Program-made: the position numbers and the translations under genes
Part shown: one piece after another, positions 52,437 to 61,346 of the stretch
How positions within the stretch are numbered: position 1 is the stretch's first letter
Layout of the letters: every line of letters begins with the position of its first letter
Notes under the pieces: model-generated
Database searches by the model: none
Told to the model about the DNA's origin: nothing
Seen by the model: the letters and a program-made list of their open reading frames with translations, nothing else
Source: an uncultured Bacteroides sp.
GTDB lineage: Bacteria; Bacteroidota; Bacteroidia; Bacteroidales; Bacteroidaceae
Length of the DNA stretch: 64,000 nucleotides
Assembly (NCBI GenBank): GCA_948847595.1
Contig: CAQOGY010000004.1
Span: forward strand, 124,001 to 188,000
Reading direction: 5' to 3'

Positions 52437-53978
52437 ATGGACAGACGAAATTTTCTAAAAACCGGAGGTATAGCTCTACTCGGATCATTGGCGACAGGTT
52501 CTGCTATGGCTCTGACTACCCCGGGTGCATTGGGCGGCGAAGGAGCTGACAAGAAAGCAGCAGTTGCTTTGGCTATGAATCATTTCGGAGTAAGCGAGGC
52601 AGACTTGAAGAAGGTGCTTGCCGCGGCATTGGAGAAAGGAGGCGATTATGCCGACCTTTTCTTTGAACACACGATATCCAACAGCATCCGCCTGATGGAT
52701 GGTGCAGTGAACAACAGTTATTCGAATATTGACTATGGAGTCGGAGTCCGTGTACTGACTGGAGACCAGAGTGGCTATGCCTACGTGGAGAATATTACTG
52801 TGGAGGATATGCTGAAAGCTGCCCGTACTGCCGCCCGCATCGCTTCCGCCAACAAAGGCAACAAACCGCTGAATCTCACCGAAAAGGAACTGAAGAAGAA
52901 CTATTATACCGTTGCTTCCCCGTGGGAGGAAGTCAGTTTGAAAGATAAGATGCCTTATCTGCAAAAACTGAACGACCGGATTTTCGCTTTGGACAAACGG
53001 GTACATAAAGTACAGGCAAGTCAGAGCGATACCACTTCGCATATCTTCTTCTGCAATTCGGAGGGAGTGATGTTCTACGATTACCGTCCGATGGTGACGC
53101 TGGGTGCCGTGTGCATCATGGAAGAAGACGGAAAGACGGAGAACGGCTACGCTGCCCGTGCTTACCGCAGAGGATTCGATTTCCTGTCGGACGAGGTAGT
53201 GGACGTAATCGCCCGCGAAGCGGTAGACCAGACTTCTCTTCTGTTCAAGGCTATCAAACCCAAAGGCGGTGAAATGCCTGTTGTCATGGGTGCCGGAGGA
53301 TCGGGTATCTTGCTTCACGAGGCTATCGGACATACTTTTGAGGCGGACTTCAACCGGAAGAATGTTTCCATATTTGCCGATCAGCTGAATAAGAAAGTAT
53401 GCAACGAACATATCAACGTGGTGGATGACGGTACGATTCCGTTCAATCGGGGTTCGGTGAATTTCGACGATGAAGGTGCCGAAGGACAGAAAACTTATCT
53501 GATTAAAGACGGAGTACTGACTAGTTATCTGCACGACCGTATCAGTGCAAAGCACTACGGAGTGGAACCAACCGGCAACGGACGTCGCGAATCGTTCCGC
53601 AATATGCCGATACCCCGTATGCGTGCTACATATATGGAAGCCGGAAATGTGAGCGAATCGGATATCATTTCTTCTGTAAAGAAGGGAATCTTTGTAGATA
53701 ACTTTACGAACGGTCAGGTACAGATCGGCGCCGGAGACTTTACATTCTTTGTGAAGTCGGGCTACATGATCGAAGACGGTAAACTGACGCAACCGATCAA
53801 GGACATTAATATTATCGGTAACGGTCCGAAAGCTTTGGCGGATATCACGATGGTAGCTACCAATGCGAAGATCGACAACGGTACATGGACTTGCGGAAAA
53901 GACGGACAATCCTGTCCGGTGACTTGCGGTATGCCTTCAGCCCTGGTTAGCAAACTGACTGTCGGTGGAGAGAACTAG
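52437..53978 (+). CDS. tldD: TldD-type metalloprotease with Tat-like signal
   Basis: About 513 residues from the ATG at 52437 (a GTG lies 6 nt upstream). The zinc motif is HEAIGH (His294-Glu295, His299), in LLHEAIGHTFEADF. TldD and TldE together degrade unfolded or modified peptides; in E. coli they are cytosolic. Here the N-terminus reads MDRRNFLKTGGIALLGSLAT, a twin-arginine-like signal (RRNFLK plus a hydrophobic stretch). That suggests export, unlike E. coli TldD. The partner gene follows at 31 nt. Confidence 0.93.
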   Translation: MDRRNFLKTGGIALLGSLATGSAMALTTPGALGGEGADKKAAVALAMNHFGVSEADLKKVLAAALEKGGDYADLFFEHTISNSIRLMDGAVNNSYSNIDYGVGVRVLTGDQSGYAYVENITVEDMLKAARTAARIASANKGNKPLNLTEKELKKNYYTVASPWEEVSLKDKMPYLQKLNDRIFALDKRVHKVQASQSDTTSHIFFCNSEGVMFYDYRPMVTLGAVCIMEEDGKTENGYAARAYRRGFDFLSDEVVDVIAREAVDQTSLLFKAIKPKGGEMPVVMGAGGSGILLHEAIGHTFEADFNRKNVSIFADQLNKKVCNEHINVVDDGTIPFNRGSVNFDDEGAEGQKTYLIKDGVLTSYLHDRISAKHYGVEPTGNGRRESFRNMPIPRMRATYMEAGNVSESDIISSVKKGIFVDNFTNGQVQIGAGDFTFFVKSGYMIEDGKLTQPIKDINIIGNGPKALADITMVATNAKIDNGTWTCGKDGQSCPVTCGMPSALVSKLTVGGEN

Positions 53979-54009
53979 AAGTAAATGCTTACTTTAAAAA
54001 GACGAACCT

Positions 54010-55329
54010 ATGATTACAGACGAAAATAAGAAACTGGCACAGTGGGCGATGGACTACGCCTTGAAGAATGGCTGCCAGGCAGCAAAAGTCCTTTTATACT
54101 CTTCTTCGAACACTTCTTTCGAACTGCGCGATGCGAAGATGGACAGATTGCAACAGGCATCGGAAGGCGGATTAAGCCTTTCCCTGTATGTGGACGGACG
54201 TTATGGTAGTATCTCTACCAACCGCCTGAACCGGAAAGAGCTCGAAACATTTATCAAAAACGGAATAGACTCTACACGCTATCTGGCTAAAGATGAGGCG
54301 CGTGTATTGGCGGACCCTTCCCGTTACTATAAAGGTGGTAAACCGGACTTAAAGCTATATGATGCCAAGTTCGCATCCTTAAATCCGGACGATAAAATAG
54401 AGATGGCGAAAGCCGTAGCGGAAGAAGCACTAGGCAAGGACGAACGGATCATCTCTGTCGGTTCTTCCTATGGCGATGGCGAGGACTTTGCTTACCGCCT
54501 GATCAGCAATGGTTTCGAAGGAGAAACCAAAAGTACGTGGTACTCACTTTCTGCCGACATCACGATCAGAGGGGAAGGCGAGGCGCGTCCTTCTGCTTAC
54601 TGGTATGAGTCGTCGCTTTATATGAACGATCTGATCAAGAAAGGAATCGGTCAGAAAGCGCTGGAACGCGTATTGCGCAAACTGGGACAAAAGAAAGTAC
54701 AGTCCGGCAAATATACGATGGTAGTCGATCCGATGAACTCCAGCCGTTTGCTAAGTCCGATGATGAGTGCGCTGAACGGCTCGGCTTTGCAACAGAAAAA
54801 CTCTTTCTTACTGAATAAGTTGAATGAAAAGATAGCCAGTGACCGGCTGACTCTGACAGACGAACCTCATTTGGTGAAAGCCTCCGGCGCCCGCTATTTC
54901 GACAATGAAGGGATTGCTACGGAACGTCGCTCCATCTTTGACAAAGGGGTACTGAATACTTATTTCATTGATACCTACAATGCTAAGAAGATGGGAGTTG
55001 ATCCGACTATCAGCGGTTCATCCATTCTGGTCATGGAAACGGGAGATAAGAATCTGGATGGACTGATTGCCGGAGTGGAAAAAGGTATCCTCGTTACGGG
55101 CTTTAATGGTGGTAACAACAACAGTTCGACCGGAGATTTCTCTTATGGCATCGAAGGTTTCCTGATTGAGAATGGAAAACTGACGCAACCGGTATCCGAG
55201 ATGAATGTTACCGGCAATCTGATTACCTTGTGGAACTCGTTGGTTGCAACCGGAAACGACCCGCGTCTGAACTCCTCCTGGCGTATCCCTTCACTGGTAT
55301 TTGAGGGAGTCGATTTCAGCGGATTGTAG
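54010..55329 (+). CDS. pmbA: TldE/PmbA-like protease partner
   Basis: 439 residues of the same peptidase U62/M103 fold as TldD but without the HExxxH motif, as in TldE/PmbA. Landmarks are RDAKMDRLQQASEGGLSLSL, YTMVVDPMNSSRLLSPMMSA and NNNSSTGDFSYGIEGFLIEN. No signal peptide is seen (MITDENKKLAQWAMDYALKN), which contrasts with its TldD partner. The two form a heterodimer in E. coli. A long hairpin follows the gene. Confidence 0.93.
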   Translation: MITDENKKLAQWAMDYALKNGCQAAKVLLYSSSNTSFELRDAKMDRLQQASEGGLSLSLYVDGRYGSISTNRLNRKELETFIKNGIDSTRYLAKDEARVLADPSRYYKGGKPDLKLYDAKFASLNPDDKIEMAKAVAEEALGKDERIISVGSSYGDGEDFAYRLISNGFEGETKSTWYSLSADITIRGEGEARPSAYWYESSLYMNDLIKKGIGQKALERVLRKLGQKKVQSGKYTMVVDPMNSSRLLSPMMSALNGSALQQKNSFLLNKLNEKIASDRLTLTDEPHLVKASGARYFDNEGIATERRSIFDKGVLNTYFIDTYNAKKMGVDPTISGSSILVMETGDKNLDGLIAGVEKGILVTGFNGGNNNSSTGDFSYGIEGFLIENGKLTQPVSEMNVTGNLITLWNSLVATGNDPRLNSSWRIPSLVFEGVDFSGL

Positions 55330-55351
55330 ACACTGACTTTGAATAGACTTA

Positions 55352-55406
55352 AGTAATGGTCAGGAGATGATGGTCATAAAATGGACATCATCTCCTGACC
55401 ATTACT
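55352..55406. terminator. Long perfect inverted repeat after the tldD-tldE pair
   Basis: Arms of 21 bp (55352-55372 and 55386-55406; TAATGGTCAGGAGATGATG type) around a 13-nt loop. There is no T-run, so it may be a terminator of another type, an mRNA-stabilising hairpin or a small palindromic element. The 55407-55552 stretch holds nothing further. Confidence 0.6.
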
Positions 55407-55552
55407 GTAATATTACCCTCTGAATTTTATAAATATACCCTGCTATACCCCGTCTTCTGCCTAACTAATGCTTTATTAATTAACGTATTATCTGGTTTTT
55501 GCTTACCTGTATTTATACCCCCTCTTTGTTTGCTAATTTGTGGGATGCTGTT

Positions 55553-55560
55553 TACTTTTG
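55553..55560 (+). promoter_or_regulatory. Promoter -7 box for the lemA operon
   Basis: TACTTTTG matches TAnnTTTG, 63 nt before lemA. Confidence 0.55.
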
Positions 55561-55622
55561 CCTGTGTCAAAATTAAATAGGATATAACTATTGAAAACTG
55601 ATATACACACAAAAGTAAAAGC

Positions 55623-56183
55623 ATGGGAATTATATATTTTGGATCGGGACTTATACTGCTAATCGCACTTTGGTATATTTGGGCAGTCAACAATTTGATC
55701 GCTAAGCGAAACAGGGTGAAGCAATGTCGTAGCGGTATTTGCGTGGCATTAAAGCAGCGAAATGACATGATACCTAATTTGGTGGCCGCCGTTAAGTCAT
55801 ATATGGGTCATGAAAATGAAATTCTTACCCGCATTACGGAACTTCGATCACATTCTTTCCAACCTTCACAGGAAGCCGAACAAATAAAAAGTGGCAATGA
55901 ATTGTCCGGTCTGTTAACCAAATTACAGTTGTCGGTCGAGAATTACCCTGAACTGAAAGCGAATGAACAATTCCATCGCCTGCAAAACAGTATTGAGGAC
56001 ATGGAACTGCAACTGCAAGCCATCCGGCGCACCTATAATGCGGCAGTAACAGACTACAATAATACCATCGAGATGTTTCCTTCTTCCGTTGTTGCCCGTC
56101 AGCAAGGTCATCATCAGGAAGAACTGATTGATATTCCCGAACCGGAACAACAGAATGTAAATGTCGCCGAACTTCTCAGATAA
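55623..56183 (+). CDS. lemA: LemA-family protein
   Basis: 186 residues. One N-terminal membrane segment (GLILLIALWYIWAVNNLIAK) is followed by the LemA helical domain (KRNRVKQCRSGICVALKQRN; PNLVAAVKSYMGHENEILT; YNAAVTDYNNTIEMFPSSVV). The family is membrane-anchored with a long helical bundle; its role is unclear. It is the first gene of a four-gene group; its stop is 7 nt before the next start. Confidence 0.92.
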   Translation: MGIIYFGSGLILLIALWYIWAVNNLIAKRNRVKQCRSGICVALKQRNDMIPNLVAAVKSYMGHENEILTRITELRSHSFQPSQEAEQIKSGNELSGLLTKLQLSVENYPELKANEQFHRLQNSIEDMELQLQAIRRTYNAAVTDYNNTIEMFPSSVVARQQGHHQEELIDIPEPEQQNVNVAELLR

Positions 56184-56190
56184 TACGAAT

Positions 56191-57222
56191 ATGGACACAA
56201 TTGATTTTAAGAAATTATCAGAACAGCTTCGTTCGGAGCTTTTACAGGTAAATGGCTGGAGAAAGGTGGTACGAACAGGAAGTATTGCAGTTTATCTTTT
56301 TGTATTCTGCTGGTTTATGTTTGTGTTGTTTGGCGGTGCGCTTGTATCTTATATAGGTCTTGAGAACTATATGCAGTTCACGCAGTATATAATACCTGTA
56401 TTCATTGGATTTATAGTGGTCAACTTCGTTTTCACCCGCTGTATGACTAACTTTCAGGAACGGGAGTCGGAAGCTATGCAGCACATTATGTCTACTCTGT
56501 TTCCTACTGTTTATTTCTCGGCTTCCTCTCAGGTAGACAGCCGGATATTGAGAGACAGCAAACTCTTTTCCGCCTCTTTTTCTGATCCGGCACTGGCAGC
56601 CAATACATATGGATATATTCAGTTTCCGCACGGCGAGCACTCTTTGCACGTGGCGGATATCGGTGTGTCTTACGGGCTGTTGAATAAGTTGCAGTACAAT
56701 CCTGTATTGGGATATTTTGTCATGATCTACCGTTTTGTGCTTCGTCCGCTGTTTGCCTCGCGGCTGGATAGCAGTCCGCACAATTTTCGGGGTATGTTTG
56801 CCTGGTGTAAGATAGACAAGCGATTCAAAGGAAATATTATCATATTGCCCGACCACTTAGAACAAAAGATCGGATATCTGGCGAAGAATATCCAGGGGTT
56901 GAAGAAGCGCTATAGTGCCCGACTGGTGCAACTGGAAGATCAGGAGTTTGAGAACTATTTTGCCGTTTATGCCGATGATGAAGTAGAAGCACGTATGTTG
57001 CTCACTCCTGCGATGATGCGTCATATGACGGCGCTGCGCCAGACTTTCGGATGTGATATCATGCTTTCGTTCAGCAGAGGTACTTTCTACTATGCCGCTG
57101 TGATGCCTTCCGGTTTTTTATGTGTGCGTCCAAGTGCGTTGAATGACGGGAAGCTGCTTGAGGACATATATAATGATATCAGCCTGTCCTGCAAAGTGGC
57201 AGAGGAATTAAGATTGAATTAG
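56191..57222 (+). CDS. DUF3137 membrane protein
   Basis: 343 residues from the ATG at 56191; an upstream ATG at 56161 overlaps lemA and is less likely. Two hydrophobic segments (TGSIAVYLFVFCWFMFVLFG; YIIPVFIGFIVVNFVFTRC) precede a soluble domain typical of DUF3137 (FSASFSDPALAANTYGYIQF; FRGMFAWCKIDKRFKG). DUF3137 proteins recur directly after LemA, suggesting joint action at the membrane. Function unknown. Confidence 0.85.
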   Translation: MDTIDFKKLSEQLRSELLQVNGWRKVVRTGSIAVYLFVFCWFMFVLFGGALVSYIGLENYMQFTQYIIPVFIGFIVVNFVFTRCMTNFQERESEAMQHIMSTLFPTVYFSASSQVDSRILRDSKLFSASFSDPALAANTYGYIQFPHGEHSLHVADIGVSYGLLNKLQYNPVLGYFVMIYRFVLRPLFASRLDSSPHNFRGMFAWCKIDKRFKGNIIILPDHLEQKIGYLAKNIQGLKKRYSARLVQLEDQEFENYFAVYADDEVEARMLLTPAMMRHMTALRQTFGCDIMLSFSRGTFYYAAVMPSGFLCVRPSALNDGKLLEDIYNDISLSCKVAEELRLN

Positions 57223-57250
57223 TATTAACAATAAAACAAAAACACTATTT

Positions 57251-58039
57251 ATGACAGACATGAGTTGGATGCCTTGGGTCGTAGGCGGAGTAATGGTCCT
57301 TTCTTTTCTTTATATGAAGGTATGGCCATTTGTCCGTACTATTATAAGAACTTTTCGGGGGCCTCGTTTTAAATCAAAATCAAAATTATCCGTAGAACAG
57401 TATAAAAAACTGTCTATAGGTTCATTGTATGCCTTGCAGCAAGGCGGATATCTGAACACTCTCTCGTTGGATATCAAAGATAAGTTGCCTACTATTCTCG
57501 GTGAATGGTGGGGAATAAATAATGCTCATGATGCCCGCGAAACATTGGATGATTTGTGCCGGAAAGGTTACGATTACTACTTTCCGTTTGTTTATGAGGC
57601 TTTTTTGCTTGACGATGAAAATGCGCAAGACGATATTTTCCAGCAGAACATGGAGAGTCAGGAAGATTATGAAAAAGCTGTCGGGCAACTGCAAAATTTG
57701 AAAGAGGTCTATGAGGAGTTGATAGCTTATGAAGTGATTACTTCTAAAGAAGATATAGCCCGCTATGGAGTGATTGGCTGGGATGCCGGCAGAATTAATT
57801 TTGTTGCCCGTGCCTGCTGCGATATGAAATATATCTCAGAAATGGAAGCGTGGAATTATATCGACAAGGCGTATGAACTGGCTCATTCTTCTTTCACATC
57901 ATGGCACGATATGGCGATGAGTTATGTTATTGGCAGGGCTATCTGGGGAGGGACCAATGCTCACAATTTAGGAATGAAGGGAATGGCAGACGATCTGTTG
58001 TCTAATCCTAAGAGCCCTTGGGTGCAAATCAAATGGTAA
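57251..58039 (+). CDS. DUF1266 domain protein
   Basis: 262 residues. One N-terminal membrane segment (WMPWVVGGVMVLSFLYMKVW) precedes a soluble domain. The C-terminal ~170 residues match DUF1266 (ARETLDDLCRKGYDYYFPFV; YGVIGWDAGRINFVARACCD; HSSFTSWHDMAMSYVIGRAI). Function is unknown; it follows the DUF3137 gene by 28 nt. Confidence 0.85.
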   Translation: MTDMSWMPWVVGGVMVLSFLYMKVWPFVRTIIRTFRGPRFKSKSKLSVEQYKKLSIGSLYALQQGGYLNTLSLDIKDKLPTILGEWWGINNAHDARETLDDLCRKGYDYYFPFVYEAFLLDDENAQDDIFQQNMESQEDYEKAVGQLQNLKEVYEELIAYEVITSKEDIARYGVIGWDAGRINFVARACCDMKYISEMEAWNYIDKAYELAHSSFTSWHDMAMSYVIGRAIWGGTNAHNLGMKGMADDLLSNPKSPWVQIKW

Positions 58040-58076
58040 ATTGATCAAGATAGTTTAATCATAAAAACATATAATT

Positions 58077-58643
58077 ATGGAACAAAAGAACAACAAGTAC
58101 TACAGTTACATCAGCGAGTATTATGCCGCCAACCCGACTAAATTTGAAAAAAGAAAGAACAATCTGAAACCTGTGTTATATTTAGGTTTGGCCGTGGTAG
58201 GAGCCGTTCTGGCTATTTTTCCCGGTTTGCTTCCATTGGCAGGCTGGTTGGTGCGTACAGCCGGAATCATCATGACACTGGTTTGCCTGATAGCTGCCTA
58301 TCTGAATAACTTTGATATATACAACTTTCAAAGTGGAGGAAAAGTCAAGAGTATGGGAGTCAAGAAGTTTAAGCGTGATGAGACAAACCCTGCGAAGATA
58401 GTGGAAGCTTTCTTATCCAGGAACTTTGAATATCTGGCAGACCTTCCCGGAGGAAGAAGTGAACCGGTACAACTTCATATTGAAGAAGACGCCACAGGAC
58501 GTGAAATGTACTGTTTGCTGACCACTTATGATTCAGATTCGAATATTGTAGGTTTGGCAGATGTCATCACTTTATCGGGTAATGATTATGATGATAATAT
58601 TGATCTAATTAAACAAATGTTTAAAGACGAAGAAGATAATTGA
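58077..58643 (+). CDS. Unrecognised two-helix membrane protein
   Basis: 188 residues, no family recognised. A basic N-terminus (YYAANPTKFEKRKNNLKPVL) leads to two adjacent membrane segments (YLGLAVVGAVLAIFPGLLPL and RTAGIIMTLVCLIAAYLNNF). The soluble C-terminal domain ends in an acidic tail (KQMFKDEEDN). It lies 37 nt after the DUF1266 gene and is probably the last gene of the lemA group. Confidence 0.75.
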   Translation: MEQKNNKYYSYISEYYAANPTKFEKRKNNLKPVLYLGLAVVGAVLAIFPGLLPLAGWLVRTAGIIMTLVCLIAAYLNNFDIYNFQSGGKVKSMGVKKFKRDETNPAKIVEAFLSRNFEYLADLPGGRSEPVQLHIEEDATGREMYCLLTTYDSDSNIVGLADVITLSGNDYDDNIDLIKQMFKDEEDN

Positions 58644-58735
58644 TTCATCGGGACTGGATTATAAAACAGCTCTGAGGAGAAGAAAACTCTTCTAAATGGA
58701 AGAAAAAACACAAGAAAGAAAAACATTCATACTAT

Positions 58736-58803
58736 AAAGGAAATCGACCGGAGGGGCGGGTACAGACACAAGTAACCTGTCAACAAAAGGTCGTATTTCC
58801 TTT
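58736..58803 (+). terminator. Hairpin between the lemA operon and the GH35 gene
   Basis: AAAGGAAATCGACC (58736-58749) pairs with GGTCGTATTTCCTTT (58789-58803), with one bulged base. The 39-nt loop is G-rich and can form a weak inner stem (GGGTAC/GTAACC). It could be a terminator for the lemA operon or a structured RNA. The rest of the 58644-58939 gap shows only the GH35 promoter. Confidence 0.5.
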
Positions 58804-58887
58804 AAAAATAATCTGTCTCAGGGGATTTTGCTTTATTTCTAACCTTTTTTGAATGATAATTGGTACCTGCGGTTTAGGTGAATCGCC

Positions 58888-58895
58888 TATCTTTG
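58888..58895 (+). promoter_or_regulatory. Promoter -7 box for the GH35-GH43 cluster
   Basis: TATCTTTG matches TAnnTTTG, 45 nt before the GH35 start codon. The context CGCCTATCTTTGCCG resembles the glyS promoter region. No -33 box is evident. Confidence 0.6.
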
Positions 58896-58939
58896 CCGTA
58901 TACTATATATAATTATAATTCTATATTGAGATAAAAGCC

Positions 58940-61276
58940 ATGAGACACAGATTTATTGCTTTACTAGTACTTTTTACAGTCATCTTTTTCAGTAGTGCAG
59001 AGGCGCAGACTACTGCCCGTAAGTTTGAGGCAGGCAAGAATACTTTCTTGCTGGACGGGAAGCCGTTCGTAGTAAAAGCTGCCGAACTGCACTATACCCG
59101 TATTCCGCAAGCCTATTGGGATCATCGTATTGAGATGTGTAAGGCGTTGGGAATGAACACTATTTGTATTTATATCTTCTGGAATATACACGAACAGGAA
59201 GAAGGCAAGTTTGACTTTACAGGTCAGAATGATATCGCTGCCTTCTGTCGTGCCGCTCAGAAACACGGAATGTATGTCATCGTCCGCCCCGGTCCGTATG
59301 TGTGTGCGGAATGGGAAATGGGCGGCCTGCCCTGGTGGTTGCTGAAGAAGAAAGATGTGGCACTGCGCACGCTCGATCCTTATTATATGGAACGGGTAGG
59401 CATCTTCATGAAAGAAGTCGGTAAGCAACTGGCGCCGCTACAGGTAAATAAGGGCGGAAATATTATCATGGTGCAGGTGGAGAACGAATACGGTTCTTAC
59501 GGCACTGACAAGCCTTATGTTTCTGCCGTACGCGACTTGGTGCGCGAATCCGGTTTTACCGATGTACCTCTCTTCCAATGCGACTGGAGCAGTAACTTTA
59601 CACGGAATGCACTCGACGACCTGATCTGGACCATCAACTTCGGAACAGGCGCCAATATAGACCAGCAATTCAAGAAACTGAAAGAACTTCGTCCGGAAAC
59701 TCCGTTGATGTGCAGCGAATTCTGGAGCGGATGGTTCGACCACTGGGGACGGAAACATGAAACACGTCCTGCCAAAGATATGGTACAGGGCATCAAAGAA
59801 ATGCTCGACCGCAACATCTCCTTCAGCCTTTATATGACTCACGGAGGAACGACTTTCGGACATTGGGGTGGTGCCAACAATCCTGCCTACTCCGCTATGT
59901 GCAGTTCTTACGACTACGATGCCCCGATCAGCGAAGCCGGATGGACGACAGAGAAATACTATCTCCTCCGCGACCTGCTGAAAACGTATCTTCCTGCCGG
60001 TGAAGTACTGCCGGAAGTCCCTGCCGCAATGCCGGTCATTGAAGTACCCGAATTTCATTTTACCAAAGTAGCTCCGCTTTTCTCCAACTTGCCGGATGCC
60101 AAGCAGTCGGTGGATATCCAGCCGATGGAGCAATTCAACCAAGGGTGGGGAACAATCCTGTACCGTACCACATTGCCCGAAGCAGTAACCTCAGGCACTA
60201 CATTGAAAATCACCGAAGTGCACGACTGGGCACAAATCTACGCTGATGGCAAGCTGCTGGCCCGTCTCGACCGCCGCAAAGGAGAATTTACCACTATCTT
60301 GCCGGCCTTGAAGAAAGGTACGCAACTGGATATTCTGGTAGAGGCAATGGGACGTGTCAACTTTGATAAGTCCATCCACGACCGGAAGGGAATCACCGAA
60401 AAGGTAGAACTCCTTTCGGGCAATCAGGTGAAAGAACTGAAGAACTGGACTGTATATAACTTCCCCGTAGACTACTCATTTATCAAGAACAAGAACTACA
60501 AGGATACGAAAATATTACCGATTATGCCTGCTTACTATCGGTCATCTTTCAAACTCGATAAAGTAGGCGACACTTTCCTCGACATGAGCACATGGGGCAA
60601 AGGTATGGTATGGGTGAACGGTCATGCGATGGGACGTTTCTGGGAAATCGGTCCCCAGCAGACACTTTTCATACCGGGCTGCTGGCTGAAAGAAGGCGAG
60701 AATGAAATCCTCGTCCTCGACCTGAAAGGTCCAACGAAAGCATCAATCAAGGGTCTGAAGAAACCGATCCTCGACGTACTCCGCGAGAAAGCGCCGGAAA
60801 CACACCGCAAGGATGGCGAAAAGTTGAAACTGACAGGAGAAAAGGTTGCGCACGAAGGAGCCCTCACGCCGGGCAACGGCTGGCAGGAAGTACGTTTCGA
60901 CGCTCCGGTAAAAGGACGTTTCTTCTGTCTGGAAGCACTCTCTCCGCAAGCCAATAACAATATTGCCGCTATTGCAGAGTTCGATGTGCTGGGAGCCGAC
61001 GGCAAACCCGTATCCCGCGAACATTGGAAAATCCGTTATGCCGATAGCGAAGAGACACGCAGCGGAAACCGTACGGCGGATAAGATATTCGACTTGCAGG
61101 AATCCACTTTCTGGATGACCGTTGACAATGTCGCTTACCCCCATCAACTGGTAATCGACCTGAGCAAAGTGGAAACAGTGACGGGCTTCCGTTATCTGCC
61201 CCGTGCCGAAAAGGACTTTCCGGGCATGATTCGTGAATACCGCGTCTATGTGAAACCGTCTGATTTCAAGTATTAA
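58940..61276 (+). CDS. GH35 beta-galactosidase with C-terminal discoidin-like domain
   Basis: 778 residues. The signal peptide (IALLVLFTVIFFSSAEAQ) indicates export. GH35 catalytic domain about 25-350: acid/base Glu183 (VQVENEYGSYG) and nucleophile Glu260 (LMCSEFWSGWFDHWG) are intact. LDGKPFVVKAAELHYTRIPQ and PYVCAEWEMGGLPWWL are family landmarks. Beta-sandwich jelly-roll domains follow (about 390-620). The last ~140 residues resemble an F5/8-type C domain (HWKIRYADSEETRSGNRTAD). The likely activity is removal of terminal beta-galactose in the periplasm. It starts a cluster with two GH43 genes. Confidence 0.95.
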   Translation: MRHRFIALLVLFTVIFFSSAEAQTTARKFEAGKNTFLLDGKPFVVKAAELHYTRIPQAYWDHRIEMCKALGMNTICIYIFWNIHEQEEGKFDFTGQNDIAAFCRAAQKHGMYVIVRPGPYVCAEWEMGGLPWWLLKKKDVALRTLDPYYMERVGIFMKEVGKQLAPLQVNKGGNIIMVQVENEYGSYGTDKPYVSAVRDLVRESGFTDVPLFQCDWSSNFTRNALDDLIWTINFGTGANIDQQFKKLKELRPETPLMCSEFWSGWFDHWGRKHETRPAKDMVQGIKEMLDRNISFSLYMTHGGTTFGHWGGANNPAYSAMCSSYDYDAPISEAGWTTEKYYLLRDLLKTYLPAGEVLPEVPAAMPVIEVPEFHFTKVAPLFSNLPDAKQSVDIQPMEQFNQGWGTILYRTTLPEAVTSGTTLKITEVHDWAQIYADGKLLARLDRRKGEFTTILPALKKGTQLDILVEAMGRVNFDKSIHDRKGITEKVELLSGNQVKELKNWTVYNFPVDYSFIKNKNYKDTKILPIMPAYYRSSFKLDKVGDTFLDMSTWGKGMVWVNGHAMGRFWEIGPQQTLFIPGCWLKEGENEILVLDLKGPTKASIKGLKKPILDVLREKAPETHRKDGEKLKLTGEKVAHEGALTPGNGWQEVRFDAPVKGRFFCLEALSPQANNNIAAIAEFDVLGADGKPVSREHWKIRYADSEETRSGNRTADKIFDLQESTFWMTVDNVAYPHQLVIDLSKVETVTGFRYLPRAEKDFPGMIREYRVYVKPSDFKY

Positions 61277-61346
61277 ACCAATAATAAGCCAATATCGGCC
61301 TTTTGATAATAAAGCATTCACTTTATAAATAAGCATTTACTCTCAA

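Noticed and set aside
52485..53909. Minus-strand ORF (474 codons) opposite tldD
   Set aside because: It mirrors a well-supported TldD gene. The translation has no family features and arises from codon bias on the other strand.
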